Assembly: GCA_964471595.1 (NCBI GenBank)
Contig: CAYYGN010000013.1
Span: forward strand, 17,651 to 81,650
Direction: 5' to 3'
Source of the DNA: JAGNXB01 sp964471595
Lineage (GTDB): Bacteria; Bacteroidota; Bacteroidia; Chitinophagales; Saprospiraceae
DNA: 64,000 bases
The stretch's first letter is position 1; every line of letters begins with the position of its first letter. The notes below the pieces were generated by a model. It was not told where the DNA came from, did no database searches, and was given only the letters and a program-made list of their open reading frames with translations. A program made the translations under genes and the position numbers. This document shows positions 43,090-51,602 of this stretch, piece by piece.

Positions 43090-44313
43090 TCAATACCCCA
43101 TGAAATGGACCAGGAGGAAGCTGGCGGTGGCACCCAGGAATCCTGCCAGGAAAAGGGTATAAGCCAAATGGAGCAGGCGGAATTTCCTTTCCAACACCAG
43201 GCCCAGGTGATAGAGATCGCGGTGCATGGCCTGCCGGAGCTCGTCCCCTTCCCGGAGCAGGACCGTGATTTCCTCGAGATAATCATCCAGAGGGAGTTGA
43301 GTGAAGTGGCCGAAAAACAACAACTTTTGCCGGCGTCCGGAGGACGGTTGGGCCGGTAAGGGATGCCGGGTGACGTTGGGTCGGGCGCTGAGGACCGCCA
43401 GCACGAGGGAGCCCAGTCCGAAGACCATGAACAGGCAGATCGGGATGAGCAGAGGGGGGCGGGTTTCGGCCAGGTTGCTGTAGCTCAGCACCGTAATGAG
43501 TACCGAGATGAGTATGGCGTTCACGCTGAGCAGCATCTGGGCTTTGCGGTCGGCGATCCCGCTCAGGTGGATTTGCGTATGATAACTGGTCCGGAAATAG
43601 GTCTGGATGTCTCCCCCGGAAGGAGCCGGCGGACCGGAAGCGGATGCCTCCTTGCGGGCTTCCTGTGCCAGGCGGCGCTGCAAACCATCCCTGATACGCC
43701 GAACCACCGGCTCATGAATGGCGCGTCCGGTGTCGGTGAAGCAACGCAGGGTATTCAGCCAGGCGAGCTCGCGGATGCGCCACTCCCTGCCCGATTGGAG
43801 GCGACCGGTCCTTGCTTCCTCCTCCTGACGGCGCATGCGCTGGGAATCCTCGTAATCCGGGCCGAAATGAAGCGCTACCGCGGCATCCCACAGGATACGT
43901 GCCGCAGGACCGTCGGGTTGGCCCTGCAAGGCGGCATGAGGCAGAAGGGTTTTGACCCTTTCCAGCAGGGTTTGCGGCGCTTTCTCCGCTTCCAGGAATT
44001 GGGTGGCGAGGCGTGACGATGCCTCCAGCGGAGATTCCGGGTCAAACAGCCAACCGGCGTAACTGAACCAGGCAGCGGCATACAATGCCGTCATTTCCTG
44101 CTCATCACCCTCCTCTTCCAAAGCGAGGGCGCTGCACCGGGCCACGAGCTCGCTGATCCTGCCGTAGTGATGCCAAATCAGTGTGTCCTGACCGTGGGTA
44201 TTGTACAAGTCCAACACCCACCTTCGGGCGCGTTCGAGGACGGCTGCGGGATGCGCCGTCGAACGGTCCGGGGCCGTGCGAACGGAAAAAGCAGGACTGC
44301 CGGATTTGGGCAT
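43090..44313 (-). CDS. Membrane protein with Pycsar-type TM effector domain and degenerate HD domain
   Basis: 407 residues. The N-terminal 210 residues have the helical pattern of an HD phosphohydrolase, but the diagnostic His-Asp is replaced (AAWFSYAGW, Ser84-Tyr85), so hydrolase activity is unlikely. From about residue 235 comes the DUF5706/Pycsar effector TM signature: YFRTSYHTQIHLSGIADRKA, then MLLSVNAILISVLITVLSY. Two more membrane segments follow (LLIPICLFMVFGLGSLVLAVL; LAYTLFLAGFLGATASFLLV). Pycsar TM effectors damage the membrane after binding a cyclic pyrimidine signal. No PycC cyclase lies in the window, so function is open. A TACCTTCG box lies 20 nt upstream. Confidence 0.78.
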   Translation of the reverse strand: MPKSGSPAFSVRTAPDRSTAHPAAVLERARRWVLDLYNTHGQDTLIWHHYGRISELVARCSALALEEEGDEQEMTALYAAAWFSYAGWLFDPESPLEASSRLATQFLEAEKAPQTLLERVKTLLPHAALQGQPDGPAARILWDAAVALHFGPDYEDSQRMRRQEEEARTGRLQSGREWRIRELAWLNTLRCFTDTGRAIHEPVVRRIRDGLQRRLAQEARKEASASGPPAPSGGDIQTYFRTSYHTQIHLSGIADRKAQMLLSVNAILISVLITVLSYSNLAETRPPLLIPICLFMVFGLGSLVLAVLSARPNVTRHPLPAQPSSGRRQKLLFFGHFTQLPLDDYLEEITVLLREGDELRQAMHRDLYHLGLVLERKFRLLHLAYTLFLAGFLGATASFLLVHFMGY

Positions 44314-44333
44314 GGGAATCAGGCTTGACGCGA

Positions 44334-44341
44334 CGAAGGTA
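44334..44341 (-). promoter_or_regulatory. -7 box TACCTTCG of the Pycsar-TM-like gene
   Basis: A one-mismatch TAnnTTTG match on the minus strand, 20 nt before the ATG at 44313. Confidence 0.45.
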
Positions 44342-44434
44342 CGACCCCACCGGCGATTGATCTTCTGCCAGCACCGCTAAACGCCTCAGGGTAAACATAA
44401 AAAATATACCAATGCATTGTAAAGAAAAACCCCT

Positions 44435-44442
44435 TAGCTTTG
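44435..44442 (+). promoter_or_regulatory. -7 box TAGCTTTG of the large adhesin operon
   Basis: An exact TAnnTTTG match. The in-frame ATG at 44412 lies upstream of it, so translation must start later (44472 or 44580), leaving a leader of about 25 or 133 nt. Confidence 0.55.
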
Positions 44443-44579
44443 CAGGACAAAGCCCAAAAGCTTCAATCCCAATGAACCGTCCCCCTACGTCCCCCCGTGG
44501 CGCGGCTTTGCCTTATGTGCCACCCCCGCCTTCCGAGGCGTTTTTCCCACCTCCTTCCTCCCACCCTCAATCCCCAGGC

Positions 44580-47500
44580 ATGCTGAAGTACCTCCTTCGG
44601 GCGCTTACGTTCGTCCTGTTCCTGGCGGCCGGTTGGATCACCCCCCTACAGGCCCAGGAATTCCAGTTCACCTTCAAAGGTCCCGACACGCTCTTTGCCG
44701 ACAACAGTTGCGAAGCCGTATTGACCCTCGATATGGATTCCCTGGAAGTCGTCTCCCTCGTCGGCGCCCAGGTCACCGATACGATATTGACCATCGCCGG
44801 TCAATACATGCTGGGCGATTTCCTGCCGGCCGGAACGGTCGTCACCTTCAACTGGGAGGCGACCGATGACCAGGGCAATGACTCCATTTTCGTATTCACC
44901 ATCACGATCGTGGACACGCTGGCCCCCAATTTCAGCGCCATTCTGCCTCCGGACATCACCGTGGAATGCGACGCGGTGCCCGACCCGCCCGCGATCACCA
45001 TTTTCGACAATTGTGATCCGGATCCCGTCCTCAAATTCCTGGAAGTGGTTGCCCCCGGGCCATGCACCGGCCAGTACGCCCTCACGCGCGAATGGACGGC
45101 CACCGATCTGTGGGGCAATGTCCGTGTTCACACCCAGGTCATTACGGTCGAGGACACCCAGGGACCCCAGTTGACCGGTATCCCGGCCGATACCATGGTC
45201 ACCTGCGACGCCGTGCCGCCTCCCCCGATGACCGGCACCTCCATCATCGCTACCGATGCCTGTGATCCAAACCCGCAGATCACCTTTTCGGAGACAACGG
45301 TACCCGGCTCCTGCCTGGACACCTACACCCTTATCCGGTCATGGACCGCCACGGACGACTGCGGCCATGCCACCACGGTCACCCAGACCATCGAAGTCAT
45401 CGACACCACCGGCCCGTTCATTCTCGGGGTCCCGGCCGATGTCACCGTCGATTGTGATGCCGTACCTCCACCTCCCGTCACGGGTCCCGGCGGCGTGACC
45501 GCCACCGACAATTGCGATCCGGATCCCGCCATCGTCTTCCTTGAAACCAGCAACCAGGATCCCGACCCGGCCTCCTGCGCTCATTACAACTACGAGATCA
45601 CCCGTTCCTGGACCTCCGCCGACCACTGCAGCAACCTGCAGACCGCCGTGCAGGTGGTGACCGTCCGCGACCGCGAAGCGCCGGTTCTGTATTGTGTTTC
45701 GCAAGACACGGTAGTGGTAGGTCCGTCCGGCTGCCTGGCTTCGGGATCTCTGGCCAGCGTTCTGTTTGTATCCGACCGCTGCGTGCCGGCCGGCCAGGCC
45801 TTTCTGACGGATACCGCTGATATCCTCAATACCTCCGGCAGCCCTCTGCTGACCGGCGTGGTCGATGACATCCTGTTCCCGTTGCCCTTTAGCGGATTGC
45901 CGGCGCAATATGCAACCGGCAACGTGCAACTGACCGTCGGCCTCATCAATGCCGATGCCGAACAACCCACCGAGTATTACCGCGTCTATGGCGAAGACGG
46001 CACCCTCCTGGGTCAAACCAGTCCCACTCCGTCCCAATGCGGCTCCGGCATCACCGTCTTGAATACGCTGAATGCCGACCAGATCAATGAATGGGCGGCA
46101 GACGGGCAAATCCTGATCTATCTCCAGCCGGAAGGCAACGGCGTGGAAGCCATCAACCAGATATGTGTCGGAGGCAAGGTGAGCATCGCCCTGACCTTTG
46201 ATTACGAGATCGACCCGCCTGCCGGATTGAATCTTCAGTATCGCGTGGATGCGGGACCGCTCAAGGACCTGCCCACCGGCTCCGAAAACCTGTCCCCCGG
46301 GGATTATGTCATCACCATCCTGGCGACCGATTGTGCGGGCAATGCAGACTCCTGCCAGTACAATCTGGTGGTGGTGGACCGCGAAGCCCCGTTGCTGGTG
46401 TGCCCGACGGATCTTTCCATTTCCACGGACGCCGGCGATTGTGAAGCCACGGCAGCCATGGTGTTTCCGGTGGATGCCTGGGACAATTGCGGATTCCCTT
46501 CCGATTTTACCGCCGGACTGCCCGCCACGCCGCTGGTCTTTTTCGTAGACCCCAACGCTGGCACTGTTCCTCAGGACGTTGCGGCCACCTTTAGCGGCGT
46601 CCAGCCCTCAGGGCCCGGTTTCGGAGCCCTGCAGGTCATCCTGCGGGCGGACATCGCCGATGCCGGAGAGTTTTTCGAAGTATTCGGTGAAAACAACACC
46701 TTCCTCGGTATCACCGGTCCGGCAGCTCCCATTCAGGAATGCACGCAGGAGGCGGTATTCACCTTCTTCATCTCCGAAGCCCAGTTGAAAACCTGGACCT
46801 CGGACGGGCAACTGGATTTCCGGCTCGTGTCCAACAAGGACGTGATCAATTTCAGCGACTTCATCAATCCCTGCGGCACCCTGCAGCCCAACGGCACGGA
46901 CGGGGTCAGCTATGTACGATTTGAATTGATTTACAACGCCATACAGACCACCTACCGCCTGACCGAAAATCCGGGGGGCAACGAGGTGGCCTCCGGCACG
47001 CTGGTCACGCCGGATTCGCCTCCTTCCCACAGCCTGCCGATCGGCCAATACACCGCCGAATACCGCCTGGAAGACCGGGATGGCAATGCAACAACCTGCA
47101 CCTGGCAGATCAGTGTGGCCGACATGGTGGCGCCGGTGGTCAACTGCAAGCCCGGCCTGTTTGTCAAAACCAACCCGTCCGGACTGGTCAACCGGGTACT
47201 CACTCCCCAGGAAATCTGGCTGTCGCCGGCTACCGACAATTGCGGGATTGCCGGGCTGGAAGTCACACCCGATACCTTCACCTGCAACGATGCAGGCTCG
47301 AATGTCAACGTCCGATTGATCGCGTATGACGCCAGCGGAAACCGGGATACCTGCTTTGCCCTCGTCGCTATTGGAAACGAAGAGCTTACACCCATGTTTG
47401 CCCTCGACACCTGTGGCGGAAACCTCCTGCTCATCCCGGACACCACCTTTACCCATCCATCACCGGGCATGGGCGATTTCTTCCTGTTCAACTGGTCGTC

Positions 47501-50500
47501 GGCCAACGGCTTTGCTTCCAACCAGTCGCACCCCGTCATCCCGAATCCCAAAGAGTCGGATAGCGGGGTTTACACCCTTATGGTACAAGGACTTACCGGA
47601 TGCACTTCCACAGGTTCCGTCCTGATCCAGATCGACGAAGGAGGCGCCTTCCGGCCCACGCTGGAGAGCAACAGCCCGGTCTGTCAGGGCGATTCCGTCC
47701 TGTTGACGACCGACTGGCAGGGCGCCTCCCGCTATGTCTGGGAACACGGCCCATCATCCATGCAATACGAGACCAACGTACCCCAACTGAAAGTACCGGC
47801 CACACCCATGGCCGGAGGGGCCTGGACTCTCCAGGTCTTTCCGGATTCCCTCTGTCCGTCCGGCATTTCTTTTCCGGAAGAAGTCGTGGTCAACCTGTTG
47901 TCCGTCCAGGTACCCGATCAATGGGAAGCGTGCGAAGGGGATTCGATCGTCCTGGAAGCGCAGGCCGTCAACGGGTCGCTGTTCACCTGGAAAACACCGA
48001 CCGGCATCACCTACCTCGGTCAAAATCCCAAAGTGCCTGTGGCGGCGGGCGTTTACCGGCTGACGGTGGAAAGCGCCCAGGGTTGTGTGGCGACGGATTC
48101 GCTGACGGTGTCCCTCCTCCAACGCCCCGTGATCACGGCGCTCTCGCATTCCTGTCCGGATTGTGTCAGCGGTGTGGAGGAATGCGAATTGTCTCCCACG
48201 ATTTTCCCGCCCGATACCGGCAACGATTATCTGTACACGTGGATCAACCCCGGTGGATTTGTCTTTGACCAGGACAGCGTAGCCCGGTTGACCAATGTGA
48301 CCGGCGCCCAGTCGGGCCTTTACAGGCTTTTTGTGGAACGCACGGACAACACTTGTCGCTCACAGACCTTCTCATTGTTCATCACGCTGAATGATCGTCC
48401 GGTTGCGCCGGTGATTGGTGTCAACGGCGGTTCCGGCGCCAATCCGTATGCGGTGTGCGAAGGGGAGAACGTGGTTCTGCAGGTGCAGAATGCCTCCTAC
48501 TCGGGCAATGTGCGCTATGTGTGGTACGGCCCGCTGGGTACGGATACCACCGCCATCCCTTCCCTGACCATCCCTGCGATCACGATCAACCAGGGAGGTG
48601 GTTACCGACTGGAAGTCACCGTCAACGGGTGTGTGGCCAATTTGTCCAACGAGCAGATCCTTGCCGTCAAACCCCTGCCTCTTCCACCCGTCATCACGGC
48701 GACCAGCCCTGTCTGTGAAGGCGACTCCCTGATATTGTGCGGCAGCTTTACGGCAGGCGCCTTGTATGAATGGACCGGGCCTCTGGGCACCTATGGTCCG
48801 GATGCCTGTCTGGTCATCCCACAGGCTACCACCAACCTCAGTGGCGATTACGAGGTCCGGATAAGTGTGGATGGTTGTTTTTCGGGATTTGCCGGTCCGG
48901 AAACCATTGAAGTCAGGTCATTGCCGGCAGCCCCGCTGATCACCGATGATTGTGGAGGTCAGATTTGCCGGGATGACGGCAAGGATTGTTTCCTGACAGT
49001 CATCAGCCCGGATCCTTCCGCACAGTTTAGCTGGTATGCCGCTGGTGTGGACACCCTGTTGGGCGCTACGGGGAGTGTGCCTTCCTTCCAGATCCCATTA
49101 CCCGGGCCGTATGGCGAAGGGAATTACGGGTTTTACGCAGTGTCCGAAGTGGCGGGTTGCCGGTCGGCAGCCGGGGTCGTACACATGATCCAGATCAACA
49201 CGGTACCGGAAGGCATGGCTGATGCCGGACCCGATGTAGCCATCTGTGAAGGTGAAACACTGACGCTCTGCGCCCAGGCGCCGCTGATGGGTACCGGTAT
49301 TTGGCAACAAACGGCCGGCCCGGCGGTCACGATTCTCAATCCGGCCAGTGCCTGCACCGGGCTGGAAGGTTATGTGCCCGGATCGGTGATGACTTTCCGG
49401 TGGTTGTTGAGCAACGGGGCCTGCGTGAACTACAGCACCGACGAAGCGCAGGCTACCATATCCCGTTTCGAGCAGGCTGCCGTGCCGGTGGTGGATGTCC
49501 GGCTTTGCCGGGCTCAGGCTACCCAGATCAGTGCGACACCCGGCATGTTCGGCCCCGGGATGTGGAGTCAGTCACCCGGCCAGGCAGCGGCAGGCGTCGG
49601 CATTGCCGCGCCGGCAACCGCCACTACGGGCGTCAACGGTTTGTTGCCCGGAGAGAACTTCCAGTTCCTCTGGACGCTGCCCAATGGCGCCTGTCCCGAA
49701 TCTTCTGTGGCCGTGACCGTGTGGAACTTTGACGATCAGGCCGATGCCGGGTCCGACCGCAGTGATTGCGGGTACGGGTGTCTTTCTCTCCCGCTGGTGG
49801 CGGATGTGCCGGAGCTGGGCAGCGGTCAATGGATGGCTACCGGAACGGGCATCACGCTGACACCATCCGGCGAGACCTCCGTGTCGGCCTGCGGACTCCA
49901 GCACGGCCCCAACGTCTTTGTCTGGGAACTCAATGAGGGCATTTGCGGCGAAAGCAGCCGCGATACCATCGTGGTCAATTACAGTCAGGCGCCTCAGGCG
50001 GCGGATGATGTCGTCGAAGTGCCGTTTGCCGGCCAGGTGGTGATCGATGTCCTGGCCAACGATCAGGTGTACGATGCCGTGCTCACATCGTTGACGGGAT
50101 TGCCGGGACAAGGTACCCTGACCCCGCTGGGGGACGGGAAATATGTCTATACCCCACCGATCGACTTGACCGGAACGACCGAGTTCCGGTACCGGGTCTG
50201 CAGTGCGATCTGCCCGGATGCGTGTACAGAGGCCCGCATCCTCATCCAGATCAACGAAAGTGCGTCCTGCGCCGTACCCACTATCATCACCCCCAACCAG
50301 GACGGTATCAACGATGCGCTCGTGATCCCCTGCCTGGCCTTGCATACTGCCTACCCGGAAAACAGCCTGTCCATTTTCAACCAGTGGGGCGATGAGGTAT
50401 TTCGAGCCTCGCCCTACCTCAACAACTGGGAGGGGACCTATGACGGTCAGCTCCTCCCTGCCGGTACCTATTTCTTTGTCTTCGAGCCCGGCGGCGCTGC

Positions 50501-50537
50501 GCCCGCCTCCTCGGGATTCATCCTCATCAAATACTGA
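44580..50537 (+). CDS. Giant secreted HYR/Ig-like repeat protein with T9SS type B (gliding-associated) C-terminal domain
   Basis: About 1985 residues from the ATG at 44580, which opens a clear signal peptide (LLRALTFVLFLAAGWITPLQAQ). An in-frame ATG at 44472 would add a Pro-rich leader. Residues about 20-380 hold four tandem HYR-like repeats of about 85 residues, each with (V/T)xCDAVPxPP and a DNCDPDP-like turn. Longer Cys-paired Ig-like and PKD-like modules follow. The C-terminus (PTIITPNQDGINDALVIPCL; YDGQLLPAGTYFFVFEPGG) is the CHU/gliding-motility type B sorting domain. It is predicted to be surface-anchored or released by the T9SS, with the PorP/SprF protein encoded 5 bp downstream as its dedicated partner. 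Confidence 0.9.
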   Translation: MLKYLLRALTFVLFLAAGWITPLQAQEFQFTFKGPDTLFADNSCEAVLTLDMDSLEVVSLVGAQVTDTILTIAGQYMLGDFLPAGTVVTFNWEATDDQGNDSIFVFTITIVDTLAPNFSAILPPDITVECDAVPDPPAITIFDNCDPDPVLKFLEVVAPGPCTGQYALTREWTATDLWGNVRVHTQVITVEDTQGPQLTGIPADTMVTCDAVPPPPMTGTSIIATDACDPNPQITFSETTVPGSCLDTYTLIRSWTATDDCGHATTVTQTIEVIDTTGPFILGVPADVTVDCDAVPPPPVTGPGGVTATDNCDPDPAIVFLETSNQDPDPASCAHYNYEITRSWTSADHCSNLQTAVQVVTVRDREAPVLYCVSQDTVVVGPSGCLASGSLASVLFVSDRCVPAGQAFLTDTADILNTSGSPLLTGVVDDILFPLPFSGLPAQYATGNVQLTVGLINADAEQPTEYYRVYGEDGTLLGQTSPTPSQCGSGITVLNTLNADQINEWAADGQILIYLQPEGNGVEAINQICVGGKVSIALTFDYEIDPPAGLNLQYRVDAGPLKDLPTGSENLSPGDYVITILATDCAGNADSCQYNLVVVDREAPLLVCPTDLSISTDAGDCEATAAMVFPVDAWDNCGFPSDFTAGLPATPLVFFVDPNAGTVPQDVAATFSGVQPSGPGFGALQVILRADIADAGEFFEVFGENNTFLGITGPAAPIQECTQEAVFTFFISEAQLKTWTSDGQLDFRLVSNKDVINFSDFINPCGTLQPNGTDGVSYVRFELIYNAIQTTYRLTENPGGNEVASGTLVTPDSPPSHSLPIGQYTAEYRLEDRDGNATTCTWQISVADMVAPVVNCKPGLFVKTNPSGLVNRVLTPQEIWLSPATDNCGIAGLEVTPDTFTCNDAGSNVNVRLIAYDASGNRDTCFALVAIGNEELTPMFALDTCGGNLLLIPDTTFTHPSPGMGDFFLFNWSSANGFASNQSHPVIPNPKESDSGVYTLMVQGLTGCTSTGSVLIQIDEGGAFRPTLESNSPVCQGDSVLLTTDWQGASRYVWEHGPSSMQYETNVPQLKVPATPMAGGAWTLQVFPDSLCPSGISFPEEVVVNLLSVQVPDQWEACEGDSIVLEAQAVNGSLFTWKTPTGITYLGQNPKVPVAAGVYRLTVESAQGCVATDSLTVSLLQRPVITALSHSCPDCVSGVEECELSPTIFPPDTGNDYLYTWINPGGFVFDQDSVARLTNVTGAQSGLYRLFVERTDNTCRSQTFSLFITLNDRPVAPVIGVNGGSGANPYAVCEGENVVLQVQNASYSGNVRYVWYGPLGTDTTAIPSLTIPAITINQGGGYRLEVTVNGCVANLSNEQILAVKPLPLPPVITATSPVCEGDSLILCGSFTAGALYEWTGPLGTYGPDACLVIPQATTNLSGDYEVRISVDGCFSGFAGPETIEVRSLPAAPLITDDCGGQICRDDGKDCFLTVISPDPSAQFSWYAAGVDTLLGATGSVPSFQIPLPGPYGEGNYGFYAVSEVAGCRSAAGVVHMIQINTVPEGMADAGPDVAICEGETLTLCAQAPLMGTGIWQQTAGPAVTILNPASACTGLEGYVPGSVMTFRWLLSNGACVNYSTDEAQATISRFEQAAVPVVDVRLCRAQATQISATPGMFGPGMWSQSPGQAAAGVGIAAPATATTGVNGLLPGENFQFLWTLPNGACPESSVAVTVWNFDDQADAGSDRSDCGYGCLSLPLVADVPELGSGQWMATGTGITLTPSGETSVSACGLQHGPNVFVWELNEGICGESSRDTIVVNYSQAPQAADDVVEVPFAGQVVIDVLANDQVYDAVLTSLTGLPGQGTLTPLGDGKYVYTPPIDLTGTTEFRYRVCSAICPDACTEARILIQINESASCAVPTIITPNQDGINDALVIPCLALHTAYPENSLSIFNQWGDEVFRASPYLNNWEGTYDGQLLPAGTYFFVFEPGGAAPASSGFILIKY

Positions 50538-50542
50538 TCTCC

Positions 50543-51511
50543 ATGAAGTCGCTCCATACCCTTCTGATCGCGTCAGGCCTGGTCCTGACCCTTGCTGCCG
50601 ACCTTCATGCCCAGCAGGAAGGCATCATTACGCAGTTCATGTTCAACCGGTTGTACTATACCCCTGCTTTTGCCGGCAGTGGCGGTCACCCGACCATCAC
50701 TGCCATTTACCGCAAGCAATGGATCGGCCTGGAGGGCTCGCCCGAGCACCAGGTGCTGAGCGCCCAGATGCCGCTGTTCAACCAGCGGGTGGGATTGGGT
50801 GTCAACCTGAGCCGGCAGTCCATAGGCATCACGCGTCAACTGACGGCCGAACTGGCCTACGCCTACCGCATCCCGCTCGGAAGAGGTTACCTCAGCGCCG
50901 GATTCAGCGGGTCGATCCGCTATTTTGCCGAAGACTACCGTGATGAGCGGGTCAAAGGCACCCAGGACATCGGCCTGGACCAGGCCGTACCCGCCACCAT
51001 GCAGAGCCGTTACCTGCCCAATTTCGGGGCCGGGGTGTATTACCAGGCTCAGGAATGGTATGCCGGTGTGGGGCTACCCCGGTTGCTGGAAGGGGATATC
51101 GATTTTGGCGATGACAGCGGACCGGTGTCCACCGAACGCCGGCATGTCTATGCCCTCGGCGGATACCGCGCCCAGCTCAGCCCCTATTTTGCCCTGCATC
51201 CCCAGGTGCTTTTCCGCTATGTCGATGGCGCGCCCTTTGATGCCGACGTCCATCTCGGCCTGGAACTCAACGACCAGTTCCACGCCGGCGCCACCTACCG
51301 GCTCGGCGGCCATATTGACCGTGGCGGAGGCGAATCGGTGGACCTGATCCTCGGGTTCCGCATACGCCAGCAATTGCTGTTGAGCGTGGCGTATGATGTG
51401 AGCATCTCCCGGATCCGAACCTACCAAAACGGGACCTTCGAGGTGTTGCTCCAGTATGCCATCGGCCGATCCGGCGCCTCCACCATCGACAACCCCCGCT
51501 TTTTCGACTGA
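50543..51511 (+). CDS. PorP/SprF-family T9SS outer membrane protein
   Basis: 322 residues with a signal peptide (LHTLLIASGLVLTLAADLHAQ). The family signature follows at once: QFMFNRLYYTPAFAGSGG, ITAIYRKQWIGLEGSPEHQVLSAQMPL. The rest is a 14-strand-like barrel ending in an aromatic C-terminal residue context (NPRFFD). SprF-like proteins are needed for secretion or surface attachment of the type B cargo encoded next to them. It is separated by 5 bp from the adhesin gene, so they are co-transcribed. Confidence 0.93.
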   Translation: MKSLHTLLIASGLVLTLAADLHAQQEGIITQFMFNRLYYTPAFAGSGGHPTITAIYRKQWIGLEGSPEHQVLSAQMPLFNQRVGLGVNLSRQSIGITRQLTAELAYAYRIPLGRGYLSAGFSGSIRYFAEDYRDERVKGTQDIGLDQAVPATMQSRYLPNFGAGVYYQAQEWYAGVGLPRLLEGDIDFGDDSGPVSTERRHVYALGGYRAQLSPYFALHPQVLFRYVDGAPFDADVHLGLELNDQFHAGATYRLGGHIDRGGGESVDLILGFRIRQQLLLSVAYDVSISRIRTYQNGTFEVLLQYAIGRSGASTIDNPRFFD

Positions 51512-51535
51512 CCCTCCGGCCCCGCGCCAGGAATT

Positions 51536-51569
51536 CCCCTTCCGGCAGACACTATTCCGCCGGAAGGGG
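51536..51569 (+). terminator. GC-rich hairpin between the PorP/SprF and OmpA-PD40 genes
   Basis: A perfect 11-bp inverted repeat (arms 51536-51546 and 51559-51569, 12-nt loop) is followed by TCGTTTTG. The short T-run makes it a moderate terminator or an attenuator that could lower expression of the downstream OmpA gene. Confidence 0.6.
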
Positions 51570-51602
51570 TCGTTTTGATTCACAAACCCGGATTCACCCC
51601 CC

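Noticed and set aside
43090..44313. A complete Pycsar operon
   Set aside because: No adenylate/guanylate-cyclase-like PycC gene lies on either side; neighbours are a zinc-ribbon protein and the adhesin.
44412..44579. ATG at 44412 as the start of the giant adhesin
   Set aside because: It lies upstream of the TAGCTTTG promoter box; a good signal peptide begins at 44580.
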